A stretch of DNA of 15,410 nucleotides. Origin: Actinobacteria bacterium UBA959. GTDB taxonomy: Bacteria; Actinomycetota; Actinomycetes; S36-B12; UBA5976. Within the stretch, counting starts at the first letter, position 1, and every line of letters starts with the position of its first letter. Positions 6,171 through 14,326 of this stretch are shown piece by piece. The stretch spans positions 1 to 15,410 of the forward strand of contig DBCL01000014.1 in assembly GCA_002293025.1 (NCBI GenBank), written 5' to 3'. Made by a program: the position numbers and the translations under genes. The notes beneath the pieces are model-generated. The model was not told where the DNA came from and ran no database searches. It saw nothing but the letters and a program-made list of their open reading frames with translations.

Positions 6171-6825
6171 TCAGCCACCAATTGCGTCTTTTACTAGATC
6201 AGATGCAGATCGATTGGTTGCATTACTTAGGCGATTGTTCCGTTGGGATTCACAAGCTTATGTTCGAATCGTTTCTAGAGAAGATGCGATAGGTATCTAT
6301 TTTGAGCCACCATTTAAAGTCATTGCCTATTTGTTAGTGCCTGCAATTTATGTAGTCCCAATGGTGGATTCAACTATGCGTGCTGCAGATTTAATAGCTG
6401 CTATTGATAACGATGAAGACATCACTTCAGTTCCTCTTCAATCAGATTTTGAACCTTTTGGTGTTGGTGTGCGGCCTCCAGAAGAGCCATGGCAGACAGG
6501 GGATAAGGGAATCGCTGGAGACTTAATCCCAAAGGTGCAAGCTGCCATCAATGAATTTAAAGAGCGGATGGAAGCAGTTGGACCAAAACCAACACGACGA
6601 ATGACCGAAGAAATTGCAAATGAAATCTGGGATCGCCCAGGATGGGGTGGCCTAACTTTGAGAGTGCTGCACGCTGCATATTTGCTGGGGTTCTTAAGTC
6701 ATCCAAATGCGCATCTAGCAACTGGCAATTGTTTAGGCTGGAAGAGATTACAAACTCCTGGTGGAACTTTGTATGCACGCCCTGGAGACTCTGGCCCTAG
6801 ATTGCCTCTTTCAATTGTTCGCTAG
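6163..6825 (+). CDS. Conserved actinobacterial protein of unknown function
   Basis: The 220-residue protein has no motif that I can tie to a biochemical role. It looks soluble: an N-terminal helix rich in Leu/Arg (ADRLVALLRRLFRWD, 15-29), a beta-rich part containing YFEPPFKVIAYLLVP (46-60), an acidic stretch near 80-100, a charged helix (about 125-155), and a Gly/Pro-rich end with TPGGTLYARP. The start is GTG at 6163, inside the last codons of ettA (8-bp overlap), with GAAAG 7 bases upstream, so it is translationally coupled to ettA. Similar proteins of about 220 residues follow ettA in other Actinobacteria as I remember, possibly Rv2474c in M. tuberculosis. That position hints at a link to translation or ssDNA metabolism but proves nothing. 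Its TAG stop overlaps the opposing stop of the alpha-glucosidase. Confidence 0.82.
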   Translation: MTSQPPIASFTRSDADRLVALLRRLFRWDSQAYVRIVSREDAIGIYFEPPFKVIAYLLVPAIYVVPMVDSTMRAADLIAAIDNDEDITSVPLQSDFEPFGVGVRPPEEPWQTGDKGIAGDLIPKVQAAINEFKERMEAVGPKPTRRMTEEIANEIWDRPGWGGLTLRVLHAAYLLGFLSHPNAHLATGNCLGWKRLQTPGGTLYARPGDSGPRLPLSIVR

Positions 6826-8519
6826 AGCGAAATCCAAACTGCAGTATCACTAGGCAAAGTCAACTTTGCTCCAGATAGCTCAACCCCACTTGCGCTGGCA
6901 ATTAATAGCTTGCCTGGTCTTGGCAGATCAATTGTTACAGCTTGAGCTGAGGTATTGGTAGCAATCACCAGATCATCTCTAGTGAAAGCCAAATACTGGT
7001 CAGAGTTTTGATCAATCCAAGTCATCGAGCCATCTCCAAGGTTTTTTAAACCGCGGCGAAGCCTCAGTGCTTCTTGATAGAACTTAAGTGAAGAGTTTGG
7101 ATCAGAAATCTGTTTAGCAACCGAGTAATCTGCCCAAATAGCAGGTTGTGGCAACCATGCTGGCTCAGCTGACTGATCGCTGAACCCATAATTAGTTTTT
7201 GGATCTATATCCCAAGGAATAGGAACTCGACAGCCGTCTCGATAGCCATCCACTGCGTTAGTTCGAGCAAATGCTGGATCTTCGCGGTGAGAATTAGGGA
7301 TATCAAAAACTTCAGGTAGACCAAGTTCTTCACCTTGATAGAAGTAGGTGCTACCAGGTAAACCAAGCATGAATAAAGTGGCAGCCCGAGCAATCTTGGC
7401 CCCTGCAACTAGATCTGGTGTTCGCAACTTCTGGCTAGTTGGTGTCCGTGAATTTGAGTTCAAATCTGGTGCCATTCTCGATACGTGGCGCACCACATCG
7501 TGATTGCTCAACACCCAAGTAGTTGGTGCGCCAACTGAGGATGCAGTGTTGACTGATTCGTTTATGGCATTGCGTTGTTTAGTGGCATCCCAACCAGCAC
7601 CGTAATAACTAAAGTTAAATGCTGTTTGCAGTTCATCTTTTCGAATGTAGCGAGCTAGCCGTTCCGGGCTTCCAACCCAAGCTTCGGCACAAAATACTTT
7701 TGCTGGGGTGTATTCGTCTGCAACTTTGCGCCAAGCACGATAAATCTCATGTACTCCTGGTCGATCCCATTGTGGGTATTCAGCAGGTGCAGCACTTGAG
7801 GCACCATCAACCATTGCCACGTAAACATCATTGTCTGGATAGCCAGGATCTTTAATCATGCCGTGGGCCACATCTATTCTAAATCCGTCGATGCCACGAT
7901 CAAACCAGAATCTCAAGATCCGCTCAAACTCAGATTTAACCTCGGCATTTTCCCAATTTAGATCTGGTTGGGTGGAATCAAAAATATGCAAGTACCAATA
8001 GCCTGGGTGTCCTGGAAATTTTGTCCAGGAAGCTCCACCAAATACTGAGCGCCAATCATTTGGTGGTTCAGTTCCATCATTCTTACCCTTAATAATGTGA
8101 TACCTATCCCATTCTTTGGAGCCAGGATCAGACTTGAGTGCTGCTTGAAACCATTCATGTTCAGATGAAGTGTGGTTTGGCACTAAATCTAGAATCAATT
8201 TCATATTGTTTTGGTGGAGCTCTTCAGCCAACTTGGTTACTTGCTCAGTTGTTCCAACATTTTTAGCAATTTCATAATAGTTTGCAACGTCGTATCCGCC
8301 ATCATTCCATGGGGTGTCATAGCACGGGGTGATCCAAATAGCATCTACGCCAAGCTCAGATAAATAGGAAAGTCGGGAGCGAATACCTTCGATATCGCCG
8401 ACACCATCATTGTTTGAATCTGCAAATGACCTTGCATAAATTTGATAAACAACTGCATCTCGCCACCAATCACGATTTGCGCGGGCGCTTAAGTTGATAT
8501 TACCTAAAACTTCAGTCAT
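6822..8519 (-). CDS. aglA: GH13 alpha-glucosidase (AglA-like)
   Basis: The 565-residue cytoplasmic protein is a glycoside hydrolase family 13 enzyme cleaving terminal alpha-1,4 or alpha-1,6 glucose from maltose-type oligosaccharides. The (beta/alpha)8 motifs are in order: VYQIYARSFADSNNDGVGD (24-42), DLVPNH (111-116), GFRIDVAHG with nucleophile D216, FCAEAW with acid/base E279, and VLSNHD with stabiliser D341. GYWYLHIFDSTQPDLNW matches the maltose/trehalose-type subgroup, and a beta-sandwich domain lies at the C-terminus (about 490-565). No signal peptide is present, so substrates must be imported. The start is 10 bp after the glbO stop, without a clear ribosome site, so coupling to glbO is likely. 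Nearby, the ROK kinase could act on the glucose released, although it is not in the same operon. Exact linkage specificity cannot be read from the sequence. Confidence 0.94.
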   Translation of the reverse strand: MTEVLGNINLSARANRDWWRDAVVYQIYARSFADSNNDGVGDIEGIRSRLSYLSELGVDAIWITPCYDTPWNDGGYDVANYYEIAKNVGTTEQVTKLAEELHQNNMKLILDLVPNHTSSEHEWFQAALKSDPGSKEWDRYHIIKGKNDGTEPPNDWRSVFGGASWTKFPGHPGYWYLHIFDSTQPDLNWENAEVKSEFERILRFWFDRGIDGFRIDVAHGMIKDPGYPDNDVYVAMVDGASSAAPAEYPQWDRPGVHEIYRAWRKVADEYTPAKVFCAEAWVGSPERLARYIRKDELQTAFNFSYYGAGWDATKQRNAINESVNTASSVGAPTTWVLSNHDVVRHVSRMAPDLNSNSRTPTSQKLRTPDLVAGAKIARAATLFMLGLPGSTYFYQGEELGLPEVFDIPNSHREDPAFARTNAVDGYRDGCRVPIPWDIDPKTNYGFSDQSAEPAWLPQPAIWADYSVAKQISDPNSSLKFYQEALRLRRGLKNLGDGSMTWIDQNSDQYLAFTRDDLVIATNTSAQAVTIDLPRPGKLLIASASGVELSGAKLTLPSDTAVWISL

Positions 8520-8529
8520 TCAGTGTTCA

Positions 8530-8913
8530 CTATTCTGCGTGGGTGTTAACCATGCCTAGAGCGGCTTGTTCAAAATACTCTTTCATCATTGTGTAAGCGG
8601 GTTCTGCAGGGGCTAATTCTTCTAGCGCAGGCAGCGCACAGGCTAGCCATTTTTCACGCATGTTGTGATTTATCGGATATGGGTTATGTCTCATTCGAAG
8701 CCTTGGATGTCCACGTTCCTGTGAGTAAGTATCTGGTCCGCCCCAGTATTGCATCAAAAACAAACACAAGCGATCTTCAGCTGGCTTTAAATCCTCTTCT
8801 GGATAAAGTGATTTCAATTCGTTATCAAGTTTGACGCGATCATAAAATCTTGCAGTAAATTTTCTGAAAAAGTCCTCGCCACCAACAAAGTCATAGATCG
8901 TCGTCTCAGCCAC
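8530..8913 (-). CDS. glbO: Group II truncated haemoglobin (trHbO)
   Basis: The 127-residue protein has the 2-on-2 globin pattern of group II: YDFVGGEDFFRKFTARFYDRV at the start, LYPEEDL in the CD region, FLMQYWGGPDTYSQERGHPRLRMRH, and a C-terminal helix. The proximal haem ligand is H76. The distal residues Tyr B10 (Y24), Tyr CD1 (Y37) and Trp G8 (W89) are each one position beyond those I remember from M. tuberculosis trHbO, so the ligand-binding network is intact. The family binds O2 tightly and is linked to handling of O2, NO, peroxide or sulfide. The glbO-aglA pair on one strand is also found in M. tuberculosis (Rv2470-Rv2471). It starts 9 bp after the stop of the SDR gene's neighbour boundary at 8923, on the same strand. 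Confidence in the family is high. Confidence 0.95.
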   Translation of the reverse strand: MAETTIYDFVGGEDFFRKFTARFYDRVKLDNELKSLYPEEDLKPAEDRLCLFLMQYWGGPDTYSQERGHPRLRMRHNPYPINHNMREKWLACALPALEELAPAEPAYTMMKEYFEQAALGMVNTHAE

Positions 8914-8922
8914 GGGCTGATA

Positions 8923-10440
8923 TTAGGCGTAGTGGAGCTCTGCGTCACGAACTAGGTGGTTGGCCATCCCTGGAAATACCAAACCATGGAAAGGTGCAAC
9001 TGACCACCAATACAAATGCCCAAACAAGCCCTTTGGTGCAAATGTTGCTTGCTGAATCAACTTAGAGCCTGATTCTGTTTTTTCTAACTTAAATTCCAAC
9101 CATGCAAGACCAGGTAGTTTCATCTCGGCGCGAAGTCTTAATAAGTTTGGTCGATCCAAGGCTTCAACTCGCCAAAAATCTAAGGCCTCACCAACATGTA
9201 GATGTTCTGGATCTCTTCGTCCACGCCTAAGTCCTGCACCACCAACTAATCTGTCCATGACTCCACGGAGCTCCCAAGCAAATGTTGCTGAGTAATATCC
9301 ATGAGTCCCACCGATTGACTCTACAAATTTCCAGAGTTGTTCTGGAGGCAAACTTGAATTAACTTCTCTAACATCCTTATATAAAGTGCCACCTGCCCAC
9401 TTTGGATCAGTTGGAAGTGGCTCACTTGGCGCTCCAGGAGTTAGTGCATCTGACCATCTAGTGGATACATCTGCATCTTTAATGCGAGTTAAAGCAAGTT
9501 CCACAGCTTGATAAAAAGTAGTTAAACCTTCTTTTGGATCTGGAATCAATTTTCTAATTGAATCGTCTCTACAAACCACTTCATTTTTTAGGCTTTCAAC
9601 AAGTCTTCTAGCCAAAGTAATTGGAACAGGCGTTACCAGCCCTACCCAACCTGAAGACAAGTTCGGGGTTAAGACTGGAACTGGCAAGATCAATCGTTTT
9701 CTAAGTCCTGCAGCTTTGGCATACTCCTGCATCATCTCCACATACGTAAAGACATTGGGCCCACCGATATCAAATGCTCCAGAAATCTCTTTATCGAGGG
9801 ATGCAGCTCCAACTAGATATCGCAATACATCGCGCACCGCGATGGGTTGAATTCTGGTATTAACCCATTTCGGGGTAATCATGGCTGGCAATCGCTCAGT
9901 TAGGTAACGCAGCATCTCAAAAGATGCTGAGCCTGATCCAATTACAACCCCAGCCCTTAACTCAATAGTTGGAATACCTGATTCAGCCAGCAATTTCCCG
10001 GTATCAACTCGAGACTGAAGATGGGCTGAAAGTTTTTGATGTGCTGGCGCTAATCCACCCAAATAAACAATTCGCTTTAACTGATTTTCTTTGGCAGAGT
10101 TGGCAAAAACTTTCGCAGTGTGTTGCTCTTCATCCTCAAAATTGCTAGCGCTCATTAACGCATGTAATAAGTAATAGCCAACGTCTACACCTTGTAGGGC
10201 CTTGTTAATAACTGCAGAGTCTCTGGCATCTCCATCAATTACCTCTACCGAATTAATCCACTCATGTTCACTTAGTCGCTCTTTACCTCGCGCTAGAACT
10301 CGAACGCGATAGCCAGTGTTGAGTAGTTCTCTGATTAAACGGCCACCGATGTAACCAGTAGCCCCAGTAACTAAACAAAGAGCTGGTTGGCCTTGTTCGT
10401 TCTTAAGTACTGGAAGATCTACTGCAAGTGGTGTTCTCAT
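8923..10440 (-). CDS. Atypical SDR (NAD(P)-binding) protein with C-terminal DUF2867 domain
   Basis: The 505-residue protein has two parts. Residues 20-320 form an atypical short-chain dehydrogenase Rossmann fold, with the nucleotide-binding motif VTGATGYIGG (24-33), IDGDARD (68-74), YYLLHALMS (89-97), and YLGGLAP (126-132). This class often lacks the catalytic Tyr-x-x-x-Lys and may act as a nucleotide sensor rather than a dehydrogenase; I see no clear YxxxK. Residues about 350-505 are a DUF2867 / START-like region with a run of small-Trp-aromatic elements (WAGGTLYKDVREV, GALDFWRVE-like, LAWLEFKL, FGHLYWWSVAPFH). The fusion of the two is common in Actinobacteria and some other bacteria, and its substrate is unknown. 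It begins 54 bp after the mscS stop and ends 9 bp before glbO, so it may lead into the glbO-aglA unit. No good ribosome site precedes the ATG. Confidence 0.85.
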   Translation of the reverse strand: MRTPLAVDLPVLKNEQGQPALCLVTGATGYIGGRLIRELLNTGYRVRVLARGKERLSEHEWINSVEVIDGDARDSAVINKALQGVDVGYYLLHALMSASNFEDEEQHTAKVFANSAKENQLKRIVYLGGLAPAHQKLSAHLQSRVDTGKLLAESGIPTIELRAGVVIGSGSASFEMLRYLTERLPAMITPKWVNTRIQPIAVRDVLRYLVGAASLDKEISGAFDIGGPNVFTYVEMMQEYAKAAGLRKRLILPVPVLTPNLSSGWVGLVTPVPITLARRLVESLKNEVVCRDDSIRKLIPDPKEGLTTFYQAVELALTRIKDADVSTRWSDALTPGAPSEPLPTDPKWAGGTLYKDVREVNSSLPPEQLWKFVESIGGTHGYYSATFAWELRGVMDRLVGGAGLRRGRRDPEHLHVGEALDFWRVEALDRPNLLRLRAEMKLPGLAWLEFKLEKTESGSKLIQQATFAPKGLFGHLYWWSVAPFHGLVFPGMANHLVRDAELHYA

Positions 10441-10494
10441 GGCGCTAGTTTGGCCTGTAATTGCAAAGTTAGCATTAGATAATTCAGTGAGTGG

Positions 10495-11388
10495 TTATGC
10501 AGGAGAGGGATTGCTATCCATGACAGCTGCACTAGCTAGCACAATGCCACGCTTTGCCAAAGATTTAGTCATATCTTCTCTAATGGCACGGGTGACAGAT
10601 GCAGTTCCATCTGGAACTGTTTTTGCAGTGATTCGGACAATGATTGCTTCCGCAGAGATTGACTCAACGCCGGCGTATGCCACTCGTCCGAGCAGATAAT
10701 TAGAAACTTGGGTATCAACCGAGATTCGAGCCGAAACTGCTTCAACTGCGTCTCGCACCTTGGATAAATCTGAGTTAACCGCAACTGGAACATCAACCAC
10801 TGCCAACATCCAGCCCTGGCTTCGGTTAGCAACACGTGTGACTTCACCATTTCTAACATGCCAAATCACACCAGAGGCATCTCTTAATCTGGTTGTGCGA
10901 AGTCCGATGGAGATCACATTTCCAATCGCAGGACCAAGATCTACAAAATCACCAACGCCAAATTCATCTTCTAAAATAATTGAGACGCCAGACAATACAT
11001 CTGCAATAGTTTTTTGGGCACCAAATGAAATTGCAGCACCAATAAAACCTGCTGATGCAATTAGTGGCAATAAGTCAAAGCCCATTATTTGAAGTGCTAA
11101 CACAACTGCACCAACCCAAATTAGTAACGTTGTCACGCCAGTGAATAGCGAACCAATCGCCTGTGCTCGCTGCGCTGTTCGTTCACTGCTGCGCAAGATA
11201 GCTAATTGAGCAGTAGTTTCGGCAGAAGGTTGATTCTCATCTCGGCGGGCTTCCGCTTTAGTAATCATGCGTTTAACTGCACGGCGCACGATCCGTCGAA
11301 TTAAGAGATCTAGAAAAAAGGCAAAGCCAATTAATACAGCAAGTTGCAGGGGAGTGCTCTCCACAATTTCGGCTACTAAGTCGTCCAT
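10495..11388 (-). CDS. MscS-family mechanosensitive ion channel
   Basis: The 297-residue protein is a small-conductance mechanosensitive channel that opens under membrane tension to release solutes after hypo-osmotic shock. Hydrophobic helices lie at about 12-31, 80-102 and 106-135. The third, pore-lining helix is Ala/Gly-rich (LIASAGFIGAAISFGAQ) and leads to the MscS beta-domain signature DVLSGVSIILEDEFGVGDFVDLG. An alpha/beta domain follows (residues 190-290). A charged, Gln/Glu-rich loop at 40-75 separates helix 1 from helix 2. I chose ATG 11388 because AGGAG lies 7 bases before it; the in-frame GTG at 11403 overlaps that ribosome site. It is divergent from the small membrane-protein gene at 11459. 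A TTACCA / TACTCT pair 18 bases apart upstream is a possible promoter. Confidence 0.93.
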   Translation of the reverse strand: MDDLVAEIVESTPLQLAVLIGFAFFLDLLIRRIVRRAVKRMITKAEARRDENQPSAETTAQLAILRSSERTAQRAQAIGSLFTGVTTLLIWVGAVVLALQIMGFDLLPLIASAGFIGAAISFGAQKTIADVLSGVSIILEDEFGVGDFVDLGPAIGNVISIGLRTTRLRDASGVIWHVRNGEVTRVANRSQGWMLAVVDVPVAVNSDLSKVRDAVEAVSARISVDTQVSNYLLGRVAYAGVESISAEAIIVRITAKTVPDGTASVTRAIREDMTKSLAKRGIVLASAAVMDSNPSPA

Positions 11389-11423
11389 TTGGTGGCTCCT
11401 CACCCTTTTATCTGGCTAAAGAG

Positions 11424-11453
11424 TAGGGCTAGGAGTCGTTCCTTGGTAACCTC
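11424..11453 (-). promoter_or_regulatory. Possible mscS promoter
   Basis: Reading the minus strand, TTACCA (11450-11445 region) is followed after 18 bases by TACTCT (about 11426-11421), which fits TANNNT. The leader would be about 25 nt and include the AGGAG site. Its upstream half overlaps TAACCT on the plus strand (11447-11452), which lies 6 bases before the ATG of the small plus-strand gene and would suit a leaderless transcript. Both are weak matches. Confidence 0.25.
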
Positions 11454-11458
11454 CACCC

Positions 11459-11701
11459 ATGCTTAACTCTATGAAAATTACCCTCAGTGCCACTTTGGCT
11501 GTATTTGCTGCGGCTCTATTTCAAACAACTGCCGCAGCCGAGATGATCCAAGATGATGGCGATCAACCAGGAACAACCATGGGGCTTGGTGAGATTCTGT
11601 TCATATTTGCGGGCATCCCACTAGCACTGATGATCGTGCTGGCAGTAATGATCTATGCACCAGCAAAACTCAAAGGAAAAGAACTAGAGCTTAAGAAATA
11701 G
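11459..11701 (+). CDS. Small membrane protein of unknown function
   Basis: The 80-residue protein has a hydrophobic N-terminal segment (about 8-27, with A-A-A at 25-27 as a possible signal peptidase site), a short acidic loop (MIQDDGDQPGTT), and a second transmembrane span (about 45-67) followed by a basic tail ending KLKGKELELKK. It is either a double-span protein or an exported protein anchored by one helix. Short Actinobacteria proteins with a FIFAGIPLALM...YAPA-type helix are common, but I know no function. There is no ribosome site before ATG 11459 or the alternative ATG 11471; TAACCT lies 6 bases upstream of 11459, so leaderless translation is possible. It is divergent from the mscS gene and its stop is only 3 bp from the pepN stop on the other strand. 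Confidence 0.75.
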   Translation: MLNSMKITLSATLAVFAAALFQTTAAAEMIQDDGDQPGTTMGLGEILFIFAGIPLALMIVLAVMIYAPAKLKGKELELKK

Positions 11702-11704
11702 CAA

Positions 11705-14254
11705 TCAGTTGTCTTTTGCTCGAGCAGCCATTGCGCGCTGCACATCTGCTAGCCGCTCACTAACAAATCGCTTAGTGCTGGTCTCAAGATTTGGTTGAGT
11801 TAAGAATTTTTCTGTGGCAGTAACTAGCTTTGTTCCCAATGCTGGCATTGGGAACAAAGAAATTGTTATTCCTTGAGAGACGTGATAGCCGCGATCGCTA
11901 CTCCACAATTTTGGCAACATTTCAAAGTAGGGGTCAATGAATTCTTCACTCAAACTTGAATTTTCAAAATCATTGAAGCCTAAATTAGTTGCTTCCACAA
12001 TTGCATTGGTGGCATCAGACTGATTAACTACTGAATCCCAGGCCTTTTGCTTTGCTTCTTTAGTAGGAATTGCAGCCTTTAGGCGAACTGACTCTTCTAT
12101 TCCTTTAGAAGAATTATCAATTTCTAACTCTTTCTCAATTTCGGCAAGCCCTGCAACTCCAGTTCTAACTAGGCGGCTAAGCAAAGTCCAGCGCAGATCA
12201 GTATCAACTGCTAGTCCTGCAGGAATATCTTTGTTTTCATACCAATTAGAAATCTCGGTTAATCCAGCATCCTTAACTGCAAATGCCGCCAATCCGCGCA
12301 CGAAAGCTAACTGATGATCTGAGCCAGGAGCTGCCTTAACTACTTGCTCTAGCATTTTGGAGGCAATGGTTTTGCGATGCATAGCTTGTTTAGCAGGGCT
12401 GGCATATTGATCGGCAGCTGTTTTTAGGTTTCTAACTGTAATCGCAATTGTTGATGGGTCAGGCTCAGAAGCAATTCCATTAAGAGCAAGCTTGATGTAG
12501 TCGGTGACAGATGTTTCAGCATCTCTAGTTGCATCCCAAGCAGCATCCCAGATTAAACCTCTTGCTAACGCAGATTTAAGACTGGCAAAGTGCTCAACTA
12601 CATTGCTCCAAGATTGGTCATCAAGTCTGATCTTGGCAAAAGTTAAGTCATCATCATTTAGCAATAACATAGTAGGAACTTTTAAGCCTTTTAGAACTGA
12701 GATATCTGTGCTGGCACCTTTGACTTCGACCAGATCTTGTCTAGTTCTGCGTAATTCACCATCAACTAACTCATAGTGGCCAAGTGCAAACTTATGATCG
12801 CGAAGCACTGGGTCAAGATGATCTGGACTGCTTGGTGGATCTTGAGCAATTTGAACAAATTCAAATACCCCATCTTTAATCTCAATATTTGGGCGAAGCA
12901 AAGTCACCCCTGCTTGTCTGATCCAATCTTGAGCCCAATCACTTAAATCTCGATTTGCAGCCTGTCCAATAGCAGCCAATAGATCTTCAAATCGAGCATT
13001 CGACCAAGCATGTTTGTTGAAATAGATCTCTAGCCCTTTGAGAAAAGTTTCAATTCCAACTGCAACTGTGAGTTGGCGTAAAACAGATGCACCCATGGCA
13101 TAAGAAATGCCATCAAAGTTATCCCAAACAGACTCTAAATCTGCAACCTCAGTTGCAATTGGATGACTTGAAGGTAGTTGAGTTTGGCGGTAGCCCCAAG
13201 ATTTTCTGGTTGTTAAGAAATTTACCCAGGCATCTTCAAACCCTGGCTGTTCTTGTTGGGCATGGTAGGCAGCCCATTCAGCAAAGGATTCATTTAGCCA
13301 AAGGTCATTCCACCATTCCATAGTTACATAATTTCCAAACCACATATGGGCTAACTCATGTAAAACTACATTTGACAACCAATGATGCTCATATGCAGTT
13401 ACCTTGCCTCGCCAGATGTATTCATCTCGGAAAGTGACACAACCTGCATTCTCCATGGCACCTGAGTTAAATTCTGGAACAAATATCTGATCATATTTTC
13501 CAAACGGATAGCCAACTTTAAAGTCACGTTCGAATACTTTAAACCCATGAATTACAGTTTTGAACATGAATTCTGCATTTACATATTCTTTAAGTGATTG
13601 CCGACACAAAACTCTCAGTGGATATGCTCCATAGTTACCTTTGTATTCACTAGATTCCACGTGATATGGCCCACCAATAATTCCTGTTATGTAAGTGGAC
13701 ATAATTTCAGTCTTAGGGAATTGCCACAACGCAATATCTTCGGATAACTTGGTGGCAGGTGTTGGTAATGTATTTGAAGCCACAATCCAATTTGTTGGTG
13801 CTTTTATCTCAAATACATATGTGGCTTTTACATCTGGTTGATCAAAGCATGGGAAGGCTCGTCTAGCATCGGCAGTTTCAAACTGACTGTATAGATATCG
13901 GTGGTTATCAACTGGATCAATGAAACGGTGCAAACCTTCACCTGTTGATGAGTATGCGCAGTTTGAAATTATGACTAATTTGTTTTTTGCCTCAAGCTTT
14001 GGCAACTCAATTCGAAATCCATTGAAGTTAGATAGGGCTAAATCCTGGCCGTTTAGGTTGATCTGGATAACCTCTGGCGCAATTAGGTCTATCCAAGAAG
14101 TTGCTCCTGGAGTGGCATCAAAGCTAACGGTGGTTTGATTGCCAAATGTGAGGGAATCGTGGTCGACTAGGTCCAATTCGATTCGATACTCCACATTAGA
14201 GATGGTCTTGGCACGCAAAGCTGCATCTGTGCGAGTAATGTTGGCAGGAGTCAT
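11705..14254 (-). CDS. pepN: Aminopeptidase N (M1 family zinc metallopeptidase)
   Basis: The 849-residue cytoplasmic enzyme removes N-terminal residues from peptides in protein turnover. Counting from ATG 14254, the exopeptidase motif GAMEN is at 265-269. The zinc motif HELAH (H299, E300, H303) is followed by 18 residues and the third ligand E322 in WLNESFAEW. A YAMGASVLRQL segment holds the transition-state tyrosine. The N-terminal beta domain, catalytic thermolysin-like domain and long helical C-terminal domain (ERAP1-like, about 520-849) are all present, so it is full length. An in-frame TTG at 14272 could add 6 residues, but AAAGG lies 10 bases before the ATG, and the TTG would overlap it. 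It is divergent from the DsbA-family gene with a 72-bp gap. A perfect inverted repeat lies near its 3' end. Confidence 0.96.
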   Translation of the reverse strand: MTPANITRTDAALRAKTISNVEYRIELDLVDHDSLTFGNQTTVSFDATPGATSWIDLIAPEVIQINLNGQDLALSNFNGFRIELPKLEAKNKLVIISNCAYSSTGEGLHRFIDPVDNHRYLYSQFETADARRAFPCFDQPDVKATYVFEIKAPTNWIVASNTLPTPATKLSEDIALWQFPKTEIMSTYITGIIGGPYHVESSEYKGNYGAYPLRVLCRQSLKEYVNAEFMFKTVIHGFKVFERDFKVGYPFGKYDQIFVPEFNSGAMENAGCVTFRDEYIWRGKVTAYEHHWLSNVVLHELAHMWFGNYVTMEWWNDLWLNESFAEWAAYHAQQEQPGFEDAWVNFLTTRKSWGYRQTQLPSSHPIATEVADLESVWDNFDGISYAMGASVLRQLTVAVGIETFLKGLEIYFNKHAWSNARFEDLLAAIGQAANRDLSDWAQDWIRQAGVTLLRPNIEIKDGVFEFVQIAQDPPSSPDHLDPVLRDHKFALGHYELVDGELRRTRQDLVEVKGASTDISVLKGLKVPTMLLLNDDDLTFAKIRLDDQSWSNVVEHFASLKSALARGLIWDAAWDATRDAETSVTDYIKLALNGIASEPDPSTIAITVRNLKTAADQYASPAKQAMHRKTIASKMLEQVVKAAPGSDHQLAFVRGLAAFAVKDAGLTEISNWYENKDIPAGLAVDTDLRWTLLSRLVRTGVAGLAEIEKELEIDNSSKGIEESVRLKAAIPTKEAKQKAWDSVVNQSDATNAIVEATNLGFNDFENSSLSEEFIDPYFEMLPKLWSSDRGYHVSQGITISLFPMPALGTKLVTATEKFLTQPNLETSTKRFVSERLADVQRAMAARAKDN
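11828..11859. repeat. Perfect 15-bp inverted repeat inside pepN
   Basis: CTTTGTTCCCAATGC and GCATTGGGAACAAAG are exact reverse complements separated by two bases. It lies in the 3' part of pepN, where it encodes LFPMPALGTKL. In RNA it would form a very stable hairpin on either strand. It is 127 bp beyond the stop of the plus-strand small gene, so it could stop or process plus-strand read-through. No T-run follows on either strand. The repeat is certain, the function unknown. Confidence 0.75.
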
Positions 14255-14326
14255 TTGAAAAAAACCTTTCAATGAAATTTACTGCCTTAACCTTAGAGTG
14301 TTTGTGACCGAGGAGGAAAATCGACC

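Noticed and set aside
14252..14275. TTGAAA...TTTCAA pairing around the pepN ribosome site
   Set aside because: Only six A/T-rich pairs, too weak to claim as a regulatory structure.
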